This document shows, one piece after another, positions 45,043 to 55,200 of a stretch of 64,000 bases of DNA. This DNA is from Salinimonas profundi (GTDB taxonomy: Bacteria; Pseudomonadota; Gammaproteobacteria; Enterobacterales; Alteromonadaceae), in assembly GCF_014750655.1 (NCBI RefSeq), contig NZ_JABBXD010000006.1:62001-126000 (forward strand), read 5' to 3'. The notes under the pieces are model-generated. The model was not told the DNA's origin. It searched no databases and saw only the letters and a program-made list of their open reading frames with translations. The position numbers and the translations under genes are program-made. How positions within the stretch are numbered: position 1 is the first letter of the stretch; each line of letters opens with the position of its first letter.

Positions 45043-46662
45043 ATGAAGTTCCTTCTGAATTTATCAGTAGCCAAAAAGATATTCCTGATCCCGATTATTG
45101 GCGCTGCCAGTTTTCTGATCTTTGTCGTGATCAACAGTTACATCTCTAATCAGAACGCACAGCAATTGGCTGTTGCAAAGAATGTCGACTTTCCGGCGCT
45201 GCAGCTTAGCTCATCGGCGTTGGTGTCGATGGAAAAAGTCAGAGACACGCTGGCCGGAGCAGTGACCACCGGCGATACCGAAGCGCTTTCTCAGGCACAG
45301 GATTCGGCGCAAAATACCAAGCAAAGCCTGGCTCAAATTGAGAATATCGACCCGGATTTATCGGCTGAGGTAAACGACATCCTCGCCGAGTTTGATGCGT
45401 ATTATGCACAGGCCAGCAGCATCACCCGTTCCATGCTTGAGGGGACAGCTGACTTTTCTACGCTGAGCGATCAGCTGGAGCAAATGAACCAGCGCTATGA
45501 CGCCGTCACCACACACCTAAACAGTTTTAAACAGCGTCGGGATGAAGCTTTTGATACGGCATTTAAAGATTACGCCGAGGCACAACAATTCCTGCTGATA
45601 CTGGGTATTATTATGGGACTGGTCACCACCATTATCCTGTTTGCTACAGCATGGCCGATTGTGTCTGAGATCCGTGGCAATCTTAACCGCGTTGTCCACT
45701 CACTGCGTAATATCGCCGAAGAAAATGGCGATTTGACCGTACGCATTGAGTCTAACTCCAAAGATGAAGTGGGAGAGCTGGTAACGTATTTCAATCGCTT
45801 TATGGAGCGGTTGCAGAACCTGGTCAAGGATATTGTGGACACCACACTCCCCCTGTCTTCACTGGCGCAAAATCTGAACGCGTTGACCAGTGATACCAAC
45901 CGCACGATTGAAAATCAGCAAGAGTCAGCCACAGAAGCGAAATCTGCGGTTGAACAAATGAATCAGTCTGTGTATTTGGTTGCGACCAATGCCGCGGAGG
46001 CTTCAACAGCCGCCAACGAAGCCGCCGATGCCGCCAAAGAAGGCAAGCGTGTCGTTGGCAATACGGTGAACAGTATTCAGAGCCTGGCCGATAACGTGGC
46101 CGAAACCGCTGAAGTGATTCAAAAGCTGGAAAGTGATTCAAATCAGGTGGGGGTCGTGCTTGATGTGATCAAAGGTATCGCTGAGCAGACCAACCTGCTG
46201 GCATTGAACGCGGCTATCGAGGCGGCGCGAGCGGGTGAGCAGGGCCGCGGCTTTGCCGTAGTGGCGGATGAGGTCCGCACACTGGCCTCACGCACGCAGC
46301 AATCTACTGAGGAAATTCAAAACACCATTGAACGTCTTCAGGGTGCCGCCCAATCCGCCGTTAATGTCATGAATAAAGGCAATGAGAAAGCCCGTGAAAG
46401 TGTCGATACGGCCAACCTTGCCGGTCAGAGTCTGGATTCAATTACCCAGACAATCGATCAGATAAGCCAGATGAATGCGCAAATTGCTGACTCCACCGAG
46501 TCTCAACAGGCAACCTCGCGTAATATTGTGGGCAGTGTGGATGCTATCTTCCAGCGTACTGAAGAAACCAGCCAGAACTCACATCAGCTTGCCTCAGCCA
46601 GCACACAGCTTGCTGACCTGGCCACCAAGCTGGAGTCTATCGCTAGGCAATTCAGAGTGTGA
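45043..46662 (+). CDS. Methyl-accepting chemotaxis protein (membrane)
   Basis: 539-aa transmembrane chemoreceptor. TM1 spans about 10-32. The periplasmic four-helix-type sensor (about 33-178) is rich in Ala, Ser and Gln. TM2 spans about 179-200. A HAMP domain (about 202-255) includes [20 protein letters not shown]. The signalling domain has the conserved tip [20 protein letters not shown] followed by [15 protein letters not shown] near residue 384. There is no C-terminal NWETF-type CheR/B pentapeptide. The ligand is unknown. Confidence 0.93.
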   Translation: MKFLLNLSVAKKIFLIPIIGAASFLIFVVINSYISNQNAQQLAVAKNVDFPALQLSSSALVSMEKVRDTLAGAVTTGDTEALSQAQDSAQNTKQSLAQIENIDPDLSAEVNDILAEFDAYYAQASSITRSMLEGTADFSTLSDQLEQMNQRYDAVTTHLNSFKQRRDEAFDTAFKDYAEAQQFLLILGIIMGLVTTIILFATAWPIVSEIRGNLNRVVHSLRNIAEENGDLTVRIESNSKDEVGELVTYFNRFMERLQNLVKDIVDTTLPLSSLAQNLNALTSDTNRTIENQQESATEAKSAVEQMNQSVYLVATNAAEASTAANEAADAAKEGKRVVGNTVNSIQSLADNVAETAEVIQKLESDSNQVGVVLDVIKGIAEQTNLLALNAAIEAARAGEQGRGFAVVADEVRTLASRTQQSTEEIQNTIERLQGAAQSAVNVMNKGNEKARESVDTANLAGQSLDSITQTIDQISQMNAQIADSTESQQATSRNIVGSVDAIFQRTEETSQNSHQLASASTQLADLATKLESIARQFRV

Positions 46663-46680
46663 TGATGTAATTTTGCTATG

Positions 46681-46709
46681 AAAAAGCCCTGCTAAGTCAG
46701 GGCTTTTTT
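46681..46709 (+). terminator. Rho-independent terminator after the chemoreceptor
   Basis: An 11-bp stem AAAAAGCCCTG / CAGGGCTTTTT with a 6-nt loop and T run, 18 bp after the stop codon. Confidence 0.85.
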
Positions 46710-46879
46710 GTAACTGAAATATAAGCAAACCTTTTTTTGTATCCTGTAAACCCTCATTTTGAGGTATTTTTTTTCATACCTTATTATGCTTCCGGCTATC
46801 AATATTGAACCTTTGGTGAATATATTATCTGCGTGATTCACCTACCCTATAACCTGACTCTAATCACTGTGGATGTATA

Positions 46880-48001
46880 ATGAAATTTAAGTCTCTTTCA
46901 TGCCTTCCTTTAGGCCTTGCGCTTTCTTTCAGCGCGAGCGCAGATATTCAATTCAGCGGCTTTGGAACGCTTACTGCCGGAATGTTAACGGACAGCGACA
47001 CGCAGGTGCGTGATTTTACTGATACCGATCCTGATTTCAGCACCGGCTCATTTTTCGCTCTGCAGGCCTATTCAGATTTAGGTGATGGTCTCAGTGCCAC
47101 AGCGCAAATCCGCGCGCAGGGTGAAGATGACTGGGACCCTGAATTTACCTGGGCATATCTGTCATATCAGGTGCAGGATAACTGGCGGGTTCAGGTTGGT
47201 CGTCAGCGTATCCCACTTTATCTGTATTCAGATTATCTTGATGTTTCTTACGCGTATCACTGGATAGCGCCACCGACTGAAGTGTATCAGTCAGTATTTG
47301 ACAGCCTTGATGGTGTCGGTTCGATCCACGACTTCGCTGTTGGTGATGCGCAGGTAAACGTGCGTTTTTATTACGGTCAGGAAAATACCACCCGTGCCGA
47401 TGGCGTTGAATTTGACGTTGATAACATTTTCAGTGCCGTGGCCAGCGTCAATTACGGCTGGTGGACATTCCGTTCAACCTACGTTGAATTTGAATTCTCA
47501 GCAGATCTCGGTCTGGGCCAGTTAGCTGGTGCCTGGAGACAAACGCCCTTTGCCTACATCGGCGACGATTTGCAAATCAATGAAGACGACGTAACCGGCC
47601 TGGAGTTTGGTGTTATCTATGATGATCAGGACTGGTTATTTGTTGCTGAGTACATTGCCAGCGATCTTGAGGGCACTATTGTTGGTGATCTGGACCCGTG
47701 GATGGTGTCACTGGGTAAACGCTTTGGCTCAGTTATGCCGCACATTACCTATGGACGTAACAAATCTACATCCGTTGATTTATCCGGCGTTCCCCGTGGA
47801 CTGGATCCGCAGCTGGACGGCCTGATTGCAATTACTGAAGATGTGACCGAGTTTCGTCGCCGTAACTCACCCTTCGTAACTGTAGGCGCGCGCTGGGATT
47901 TTCATGATTCTGCTGCATTTAAAGCAGAATACACCCAGTCAGAACAAGCTGATGGCAGCGATGCCGGCTTATTTCAGGTAGCTCTGGTAACTGTTTTTTA
48001 A
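46880..48001 (+). CDS. Outer-membrane porin-like protein
   Basis: 373-aa exported beta-barrel protein. Signal peptide MKFKSLSCLPLGLALSFSAS ends near SADIQ, and the mature start IQFSGFGTLTAGML is typical of Gram-negative porins. Alternating aromatic strands run throughout (DWDPEFTWAYLSYQ, WRVQVGRQRIPLYLYSDYLD), and the protein ends LFQVALVTVF with the terminal Phe of barrels. The VGRQRIP segment resembles a porin eyelet strand. It lies 8 bp before a small periplasmic-binding-like gene, so the two are probably one operon. Confidence 0.85.
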   Translation: MKFKSLSCLPLGLALSFSASADIQFSGFGTLTAGMLTDSDTQVRDFTDTDPDFSTGSFFALQAYSDLGDGLSATAQIRAQGEDDWDPEFTWAYLSYQVQDNWRVQVGRQRIPLYLYSDYLDVSYAYHWIAPPTEVYQSVFDSLDGVGSIHDFAVGDAQVNVRFYYGQENTTRADGVEFDVDNIFSAVASVNYGWWTFRSTYVEFEFSADLGLGQLAGAWRQTPFAYIGDDLQINEDDVTGLEFGVIYDDQDWLFVAEYIASDLEGTIVGDLDPWMVSLGKRFGSVMPHITYGRNKSTSVDLSGVPRGLDPQLDGLIAITEDVTEFRRRNSPFVTVGARWDFHDSAAFKAEYTQSEQADGSDAGLFQVALVTVF

Positions 48002-48009
48002 GGTAAAAA

Positions 48010-48408
48010 ATGATGAGAATGAATACAATTAAAAAACACGCTTTGGCTATTGCAGCGCTAGTACTGGCGCTCCCGGCACAGGCAGAGATTGCGGTTATCG
48101 TCAACAATAGCGGCGCGTCTCTGAGTCAGGACGAAGTCAGCCAGGTCTTTTTAGGTAAAAATAAATCTGTGACACCGATGATGGCTGAAGGCAGTGCATC
48201 AGATGAGTTTATCGAAAAAGTGCTTTCTCGCTCCCCTAGCCAGTTTAAGGCATATTGGGCAAAACTGGCGTTTACCGGTGGTGGTCGCCCGCCCCAAACC
48301 AGCAGCGCATCTGACGTTGTCAGCAAAGTGGCTTCAGATGCAAACACCATTGGCGTGGTTGATGCCGGCGCGGTTACTGGTGACGTAAAAGTTTTATTTA
48401 AGCTGTAA
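48010..48408 (+). CDS. Very small PstS-like periplasmic binding protein
   Basis: 132-aa exported protein with signal peptide (about 1-26, LVLALPAQA). It resembles one lobe of phosphate-type ABC substrate-binding proteins (PBP-like): IAVIVNNSGASLSQDEVSQV, VFLGKNKSVTPMM, FKAYWAKLAFTGGGRPP and ANTIGVVDAG. Full-length PstS is about 300 aa, so the second lobe is missing; such mini-PBPs form a known but uncharacterised set in marine gammaproteobacteria. No ABC permease or ATPase is nearby. Its partner is probably the porin directly upstream. Confidence 0.82.
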   Translation: MMRMNTIKKHALAIAALVLALPAQAEIAVIVNNSGASLSQDEVSQVFLGKNKSVTPMMAEGSASDEFIEKVLSRSPSQFKAYWAKLAFTGGGRPPQTSSASDVVSKVASDANTIGVVDAGAVTGDVKVLFKL

Positions 48409-48424
48409 CACTGTCATTAAGTGG

Positions 48425-48450
48425 AAAGGAGCCTTCAGGCTCCTTTTTTT
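48425..48450. terminator. Bidirectional terminator between the mini-PBP gene and the aldo/keto reductase gene
   Basis: A 9-bp stem AAAGGAGCC / GGCTCCTTT with a TTCA loop and T run on the plus strand. Confidence 0.82.
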
Positions 48451-48452
48451 GT

Positions 48453-49448
48453 TCAGATTTCACCGCGAACGTGTGGCTTAACCTCGTCACGATAAAATGT
48501 TTCCAGCTGCTCATGCAGCGAATCAGATAGCGGATCTAATGCAGCAGCATGCACATTTTGCGACACCTGATCGGGTTTACTTGCACCGGCGATGACGCTT
48601 GTGACAGCCGGATGGTCAAGACACCAGCGCAGCGCTAACTGCACCATCGACAACGCATCAGGCTTGTAGTTGGCATTAATTTTTGAAACCAGCTCAACGC
48701 CTTTTTCCAGCGTCAGGCCACTGAAGGTTTCTCCGACATTAAACGCATCACCATCCTTGTTGAAATTCCGGTGATCGCTGTCTTCAAACGTCGAATCAGC
48801 AGAAAATTTACCAGTGAGCAAACCACTGGCCAGTGGAAGCCGGGCGATAATGCCCACCTCATTTTTCTGTGCGCTATCAAACAGCGACCTGGTGGCATCC
48901 TGTCGCAGCAGGTTAAAAATAATTTGTAACGAGGCAACATTACCGTGCTTGATGCAGAATTCTGCTTCTTCAATAGTTTCGACACTCGCTCCAAAAGACT
49001 TAATCTGCCCTTCGGCCTGGAGCTCATCTAACCGGTCAAAAATGTCACGCTTTTTGAGTACCTCAAACGGAATACAGTGCAGCTGGAGCAGATCGATGGT
49101 ATCGCGCTCTAACCGGTCCTGCGATCGCAAAACAGAATCACGTAAATTGTTAAAACTGTAATTGTCAGGGTAGGTGCCCTGCCCACGCCCATACTTGGTA
49201 GCAATGACGACATCGTCGCGCTGACTAATATAGCGCCCCAGCAATCGTTCACTTTGTCCGGCGCCATATACATCCGCCGTATCGAAGAAGCGGATGCCCT
49301 CTTCCAACGCGCGCATCAATATTTTGTGCGCCGTCTCATCACTTATCTCACCAAAGTCGCCTCCCAGTTGCCAACAGCCCAGTCCTATTCTGCTAAGTTG
49401 CAAACCCGCCTTTTTCAGCTGCTGAAACTCAAGCGCATCATCCGACAT
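48453..49448 (-). CDS. Aldo/keto reductase
   Basis: 331-aa NADPH-dependent TIM-barrel reductase. Catalytic tetrad motifs are FFDTADVYGAGQSE (Asp and Tyr), VIATKYGRGQG (Lys) and LLQLHCIPFEVL (His). The C-terminal cofactor segment is SVIAGASKPDQVSQNV. It resembles AKR family 11-14 members (general stress or D-threo-aldose type). The substrate is not predictable. Single gene. Confidence 0.9.
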   Translation of the reverse strand: MSDDALEFQQLKKAGLQLSRIGLGCWQLGGDFGEISDETAHKILMRALEEGIRFFDTADVYGAGQSERLLGRYISQRDDVVIATKYGRGQGTYPDNYSFNNLRDSVLRSQDRLERDTIDLLQLHCIPFEVLKKRDIFDRLDELQAEGQIKSFGASVETIEEAEFCIKHGNVASLQIIFNLLRQDATRSLFDSAQKNEVGIIARLPLASGLLTGKFSADSTFEDSDHRNFNKDGDAFNVGETFSGLTLEKGVELVSKINANYKPDALSMVQLALRWCLDHPAVTSVIAGASKPDQVSQNVHAAALDPLSDSLHEQLETFYRDEVKPHVRGEI

Positions 49449-49591
49449 TTTTTTACCTTTTGAACGATTTATCTGAAGAACTTATACGCCCGACGTAACG
49501 AATAAGATTTTGAAAGACAAGACGTCCGCCTCAGGCGTAAAGTCACCACTATAAAGAAATAGTGACTGGAATCATAAAACAGGAGACAACC

Positions 49592-49906
49592 ATGAGTTGG
49601 GTATATCTTATTGTGGCAGGCTTGCTGGAGATAGGCTGGCCAGTCGGGCTGAAAATGGCCCAAACCCCGGGTACACGCATTACCGGCGTTATCATGGCGG
49701 TTACGTTTATCGTTGCAAGTGGTGTGTTTTTATATCTGGCGCAGCGACACATACCCATTGGAACCGCCTACGCGGTTTGGACGGGTATAGGCGCGGCAGG
49801 CACCTTTTTGGTGGGCGTACTTTTCTATCAGGATCCGGCGACACTGTTACGGGTGTCCGGCGTTTTGCTCATCGTAGGCGGCGTGATCCTGCTCAAAATG
49901 GCCTGA
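49592..49906 (+). CDS. SMR-family guanidinium exporter-like protein (SugE/Gdx)
   Basis: 104-aa four-helix small multidrug resistance protein that works as a dual-topology dimer. The start at 49592 has AGGAGA upstream. MSWVYLIVAGLLEIGWPVGL contains the essential Glu (residue 13). The loop motif IPIGTAYAVWTGIGAAGTFL matches the Gdx (SugE) subgroup, which exports guanidinium, more closely than EmrE. No guanidine riboswitch was recognised upstream; an imperfect hairpin (AGTCAC / GTGACT) occupies 49541-49566. Its last 60 bp overlap the convergent cheD-like gene. Confidence 0.9.
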   Translation: MSWVYLIVAGLLEIGWPVGLKMAQTPGTRITGVIMAVTFIVASGVFLYLAQRHIPIGTAYAVWTGIGAAGTFLVGVLFYQDPATLLRVSGVLLIVGGVILLKMA

Positions 49907-50491
49907 GTGACTATGCGTCAGAAGCAATTGCCGGCTCAAGTGATAGCGGTGCTCACTTTCTCGCGCCAAAATCGTATCATTGTTAAATCGCGTAATTTTT
50001 TTAATCAGCACCTCCCCGGTCTGGGGGAAAAAGTAGACTTTTCGCGCTATATTTCCACCGGTATCTGCGCTCACGATAGGCACTCGCTGGTGCCTGAAAT
50101 ACTGTGTAACGAAATCTACGGTTAGATTACCTGACGCGGGCGCGGAGCTCAGATTGAGAATGTCAGCACCACCAAAAATTTTTACGCAGAGTTGCTTCTG
50201 TACAGCACCGAGCTGTAATACCCGAGACACCAGTGTCTCCAGCGCTTGTTCTCCGTATTCCTGCCGGCTGGTTGCACATAGGGGCGTGTACATTGAAGAG
50301 GGTAACAACAAGCGATTGAGCCCCCCTACCCTGTTTACAGGATCAAATACGCAGGCGGTGACGCATCCGCCCAGGGTAGCGACAAGCACTTTGTGTTGGG
50401 AAGTAGCGGCATACTGGCCGGGTAAAAGCTTGACGGCTTCGCAGCCAAAGCGACGGTCAAAGTACGATTCCTGAAGGGGTTGATACGGCAT
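49847..50491 (-). CDS. CheD-like chemoreceptor deamidase with altered active site
   Basis: 214-aa CheD-family protein. CheD deamidates Gln in chemoreceptors and, in some bacteria, binds CheC. The nucleophile Cys 43 is kept in ATLGGCVTACVFDP. At the position of the catalytic His (17 residues on, normally in a GGMxHFMLP motif) the sequence reads GGLNRLLLP, with Arg 60. The rest of the fold is recognisable (KIFGGADIL, VSADTGGNIARKVYFFPQTG). The tail beyond about 175 is unusual and His-rich (THSHSGHFEQDHAAY); it is encoded in the part that overlaps sugE. No che operon is near. It may be inactive or a binding-only form. Confidence 0.82.
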   Translation of the reverse strand: MPYQPLQESYFDRRFGCEAVKLLPGQYAATSQHKVLVATLGGCVTACVFDPVNRVGGLNRLLLPSSMYTPLCATSRQEYGEQALETLVSRVLQLGAVQKQLCVKIFGGADILNLSSAPASGNLTVDFVTQYFRHQRVPIVSADTGGNIARKVYFFPQTGEVLIKKITRFNNDTILARESEHRYHLSRQLLLTHSHSGHFEQDHAAYDEQNAGHP

Positions 50492-50596
50492 AGGCTTCTA
50501 CCCTTAACTCATGATTTATAAGTAGCCATACAGTCCCGAGTGACTGCATGGCTTTTCACTATCAGTAAATTAAGTATAGCTGCGAATGTCCGATTG

Positions 50597-51871
50597 CTAA
50601 TTAGACTTTTGGTCAGCCTGTACAGACCAGATAGTATTACCGTCGTCATCAGCGACCAGTAACTTACCATTGCCGGTCACTCTGACCGCTGTGGGACGAC
50701 CATATGCCTCATCGGTTTCCATATCTTTGATGAAGCCGCCAAGAAATTCTTCAATTTCACCGGTAGGTTTGCCGTTTTCAAATGGCATAAAAACAATGCG
50801 ATATCCATTGTATTTCGCGCGATTCCAGGAGCCATGTTGCGCGGCAAACAGTCCATTATGGTAGCGTGACGGGAAACTCTCGCCATCATAAAATTCCAGA
50901 TCGAGCGTGGCAGTATGATTGCCCAGTGCGATATCCGGCACGATGGTCTTCTCAGGTAAATCTTCAGGCATTTTATCTTTCCAGCGCGGATCGATATGCT
51001 CTCCGAAATATTTATAAGGCCAGCCATAGAAGCCGCCTTCCTGAACACTGGTTACATAGTCAGGTACCAGGTTGTCACCTAACTTGTCCCGCTCATTCAC
51101 AGCCGCCCACAACATGCCGGTCTGTGGGTTGTAATCCAGACCATTTGCGTTTCTAAGCCCCCACGCATAAACCTGTTCGTTACCGCCATCCAGATCAACA
51201 GTAAAGATTTTTGCGCGGCGTTGCTCTTTCTCCATGCCGTGCTCACCAACATTACTGGACGAACCAATGGTCAGCAGCAATTTATCCTGCGTATCATTGA
51301 CCTCGATATTCCTTGTCCAGTGGTGATTGTAGCCGCCAGAGGGCAGCGAATGAATGACTTCGCCTTTGCCTTTAATCGCATCGGCACCTTCTTTGTACTC
51401 ATACCGCGTGATGTTATCGGTATTGGCAACATAAAAATGATTCTCGTGTAGCGCCATTCCAAACGGCTGATTCAGCCCTTTTTCTAAAAATACATGGCGC
51501 TCTTCTGCCACACCGTCATCATTTGTGTCTCTTAACAGCGTTATGCGATCTGCGCTGCCTTTTTTGGCATCATTAGACTCTGCCACGAGCACGTCGCCAT
51601 TTGGCAAAATATGCAGCCACCGTGGATGGTCAAGGTCTTTGGCAAAGGCTTTTACTGTAAAACCCTGAGGGGCTGTTGGTGTGACATCATCGGGCCAGCC
51701 AATAACTTTGGTACGCCGATCAGCAGACTTCGTAGCATAAGGCTCCGGCAGAGGGACCTTCTCGCCCATGGCGTATCCGTTTTGGGGCTCAACAGCGACC
51801 TGCGCGTTGACAACAAATGCCGGTAAACTTAGTAAACTTGCTACACCTAGTGCCAGTGGTGTTTTTCTCAT
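50597..51871 (-). CDS. PQQ-type soluble sugar dehydrogenase (sorbosone dehydrogenase-like)
   Basis: 424 aa from the ATG at 51871 (AAGGAGT site). A signal peptide ends near VVNAQ, so it is periplasmic. It is a beta-propeller of the glucose/sorbosone dehydrogenase family, with LDHPRWLHILPNGDVLVAES, NQPFGMALHENHFYVANTDN, RNIEVNDTQDKLLLTIGSSS, WGLRNANGLDYNPQTG, YGWPYKYFGEHIDPRWKDKM and AQHGSWNR with the active-site His. PQQ dependence is inferred from the family. No PQQ synthesis genes are in the window. Confidence 0.85.
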   Translation of the reverse strand: MRKTPLALGVASLLSLPAFVVNAQVAVEPQNGYAMGEKVPLPEPYATKSADRRTKVIGWPDDVTPTAPQGFTVKAFAKDLDHPRWLHILPNGDVLVAESNDAKKGSADRITLLRDTNDDGVAEERHVFLEKGLNQPFGMALHENHFYVANTDNITRYEYKEGADAIKGKGEVIHSLPSGGYNHHWTRNIEVNDTQDKLLLTIGSSSNVGEHGMEKEQRRAKIFTVDLDGGNEQVYAWGLRNANGLDYNPQTGMLWAAVNERDKLGDNLVPDYVTSVQEGGFYGWPYKYFGEHIDPRWKDKMPEDLPEKTIVPDIALGNHTATLDLEFYDGESFPSRYHNGLFAAQHGSWNRAKYNGYRIVFMPFENGKPTGEIEEFLGGFIKDMETDEAYGRPTAVRVTGNGKLLVADDDGNTIWSVQADQKSN

Positions 51872-51957
51872 CAGGGACTCCTTTATTGTGAAATACGAAG
51901 TCGCATCCACGGCTTATGAGCCACCTGCCGGCTCAAGAATACGAGATAGTGTAGTGG

Positions 51958-52164
51958 CTACGAAAGAATCTCACGCACGGTTTTATAATCACAGATTGTC
52001 GTAAATAATTGAGGCTCATCTCTGCATCCCCAGGCGGGCTTGTTGGCATGAAAGCGCATTGGCATGCTGGACAGTTTTCCTTCGTTTCGCCCGCCGGATG
52101 CATTACATACGTATTCATTGCACTTATGCTGGAAGCTCAAAAAACCATCATTTAGGATACACAT
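51958..52164 (-). CDS. Possible small Cys-rich protein (weak candidate)
   Basis: 68 codons in the 385-bp gap between the divergent PQQ dehydrogenase and pullulanase genes. Five Cys and codon choices similar to the neighbours suggest it might be real (HKCNEYVCNASGG, NKPAWGCRDEPQLF). No ribosome-binding site precedes the ATG at 52164, and no family was recognised. The rest of the gap holds the promoters of both neighbours, with no clear motif. Confidence 0.3.
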   Translation of the reverse strand: MCILNDGFLSFQHKCNEYVCNASGGRNEGKLSSMPMRFHANKPAWGCRDEPQLFTTICDYKTVREILS

Positions 52165-52256
52165 TAGTTACATCTGATTAACAATGCGCCATCGGCAGGG
52201 CACGTTCTGCTGTCCCTTCCCAAGCGACCTTTGTACCCATAAAAAAAGGATGCCTA

Positions 52257-55200
52257 ATGAAACATTTACTGACGGTTTTGACCGCCACGTCGTTTATGTT
52301 GTATCACTCAGGTTCTCACGCAAATACAGTAAACATCAATAACGATGCCTGGTCTGATTCTCAGACTCAGGCGCCCGCTTCTAACGCTGATCAAGGCATC
52401 GAAGCCGTACTGGATTTAGCCCCCAATGAGATCGCACTGTTTTATTCGCGTACTGACGGAAATTATGATGGCTGGGGGCTGCATTTATGGAACGGTGAGG
52501 GCTGCGGCGACTATGCCTCGTCGACCTCTGACAGTACTTATTTTAATAATTGGGGAAATCCTTACCCCGCTGATGGCATTCATCCTGAGTACGGCGCGTA
52601 CTATATACTGACTACTGAGCCGGGCGCTTCCTGTTATAACTTTATTGTCCATAAAGGGGATAATAAGGCCCTGGGCAATGCTAACAGCAAGTTTGAGCCA
52701 TCCCAGGGACAAGAAGGCTTTACCTTTCATGGCTACCCTGAAATATGGTACACACCGCTGACCAGCCGCCCTGCCTCTATTGACGGCGCACGCGCTCACT
52801 GGATTGATACCAATACATTCCTGTGGCAGGTTGATACGCGGAGCGCACAGACCTACTCGCTGTACTATGCAGATGATTCGTCAATGGCACTGGAAGATGA
52901 GGTCTTCACCGGCACTCAGAGTTTACCGCTGCAACCCTCCGCTGTAAGTCCAGATATCAGAGCTTCTCTGCCCCATCTTGATAGCTTTACCGGGTTTACG
53001 CTGGATATTGATCCGGCGCAGGCTAAAACACTGGCTAAGCAACAACTGATGGCGGTTGCCCGCGACAGCGAGGGAGACATTGTTGATATCACCCGGGTGC
53101 AGATTCCTCAACTGCTGGATCATCTATATACCCGCGGCAGCAATGATGCTGATGAGGCACAGCTGGGCGTTATCTACAGCAAAAATCATATTACAGCGGC
53201 CTTGTGGGCGCCTACTGCCAGATCAGTCACGCTGAATGTTTTCAGTGAAGATAAAAAACCACGTGGAAAGCGTGAGATGCATTTTGACGAGCAGACCGGG
53301 ATCTGGCGCTACAAGGGTGGCAAACCTTCACTGGATCGCTTGTTTTACCAATACGAAATTGAAGTTTATCACCCTCGTACAGATGCTGTTGAAGTCCTGA
53401 CCACCAGCGACCCATATTCGGTCAGCCTGTCAACCAATGGGCAATACAGTCAGTTTGTTGATTTAGCCGATACCGCATCACCGGATCTTGCTCCGAAAGG
53501 CTGGACCGAACGTATGCGCCCTGCGTTGCCCGCCCCGGAAGATGCGGTAATTTACGAAACGCACATTCGTGACTTCAGTATTCGCGATGAATCTGTCAGT
53601 CCGCAATACCGGGGCAAGTACATGGCGTTCACCGAGCAGGACTCTATGCCGGTAACCCACCTTAAATCTTTGACCGAAGCGGGGCTGACCCATATTCACC
53701 TGCTGCCCGCCAATGATATAGCCTCTATCAACGAAGACGAAAATACCCGAGTCGATTTATCCGATACGGTTGGCAAACTGTGCGGACAAGTTCCCGGTGC
53801 GCCGGTTTGTGGCGTGGAATCTGACAATGCGGTGCTATGGGATGTGCTGGAAAGCTATGATCCTGCATCCGGTGATGCCCAGGCATTGGTGAACAGTTTA
53901 CGAGGGCTGGACGGCTTTAACTGGGGTTATGACCCGCATCATTTTGCCGCCCCGGAAGGCAGCTATGCCACCGATCCTGACGGTGAAGCCCGTATCCGTG
54001 AAATGCGCGAGATGGTGATGGCACTTAACAATATGGGACTGCAGGTGATTCTTGATGTGGTGTACAACCACACCGCGTCCTCTGGCCTGTTTGATACCTC
54101 GGTGCTGGATAAAACCGTACCCGGTTATTATCATCGTCTGAATGAAATAAGCGGCGGTATAGAGAACTCCACATGCTGTGAGAACACGGCTACAGAGCAT
54201 CGCATGATGGCAAAGCTGATGAACGATTCGCTGGTGAGCTTTGCACAACACTTCGGTTTTGACGGTTTCCGCTTTGATTTGATGGGACACCTGCCAAAAC
54301 AGGCGGTACTGGATGCGCGCGATGCGGTTCGCCAGGTTGATGCAGACACGCTGTTTTACGGTGAAGGCTGGAATTTTGGTGAAGTTGCTAATGATCGCCG
54401 CTTCGAGCAGGCCTCGCAGTTTGGCATGGCAGGCACTGAAATCGGTACCTTTAATGACCGGCTCAGAGAAGCAGTGCGCAGTGCTGAGCTGTTCAGGGAA
54501 AATGGCAGCCTGAACCAGCAGGATCTGATCCGGCTGTCTATGGCAGGCAGTCTGACAGATTACGAGTTTGTCACTGCAGGTGGAGAACTTACCCGCGGTG
54601 AAGCGTACGACTGGAACGGCCAAAGTGCTGCCTACGCCACCGACCCGGCTGACAGCATTCATTATATTTCCAAACATGATAATGAAACACTGTGGGACCA
54701 GCTTCAGTACAATCTGCCGGCAGATATGCCGCTGACAGAACGGGTACGCGTACAAAACGTGGCGTTATCCATTCCGCTGCTGAGTCAGGGTATTCCGTTT
54801 TTGCACATGGGCAGTGAGCTGCTTCGCTCCAAATCCATGGACAGAAACACCTACGATGCTGGCGACTGGTTTAATCTGGTTGATTTCACCGGCACGGATA
54901 ACGCCTGGAATACGGGCCTGCCAATGGCACAGGATAACCAGAGTCGGTGGGATGAAATCCGTCAGGTCAGTGCCAACCCACACTCAGATATCGATGCGCA
55001 AGGCATGCAGGCGGCCAATGCCAGCTTTAAAGAATTTTTGCAAATCCGCAAAAGTTCACCGCTGTTCAAACTGCAAACCATGGAAGATATCCGCCAGCGT
55101 GTTGCGTTTCATAACACCGGGAATGAACAAACCCAGGGCCTGATTGTAATGAGCATTGATGATGGCACAGGTCTGCCCGATACTGACCCGCTGCATGATG

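Noticed and set aside
49449-49591. A guanidine riboswitch before the SMR exporter gene.
   Set aside because: Searched by eye for the ykkC core and for paired ACGR hairpin loops. Only an imperfect AGTCAC/GTGACT hairpin (49541-49566) was found.
53898-54755. A 285-codon open frame antisense to the pullulanase catalytic domain.
   Set aside because: It lies fully inside a strongly supported GH13 domain, has no start signal or family match, and reads like the complement of that domain.
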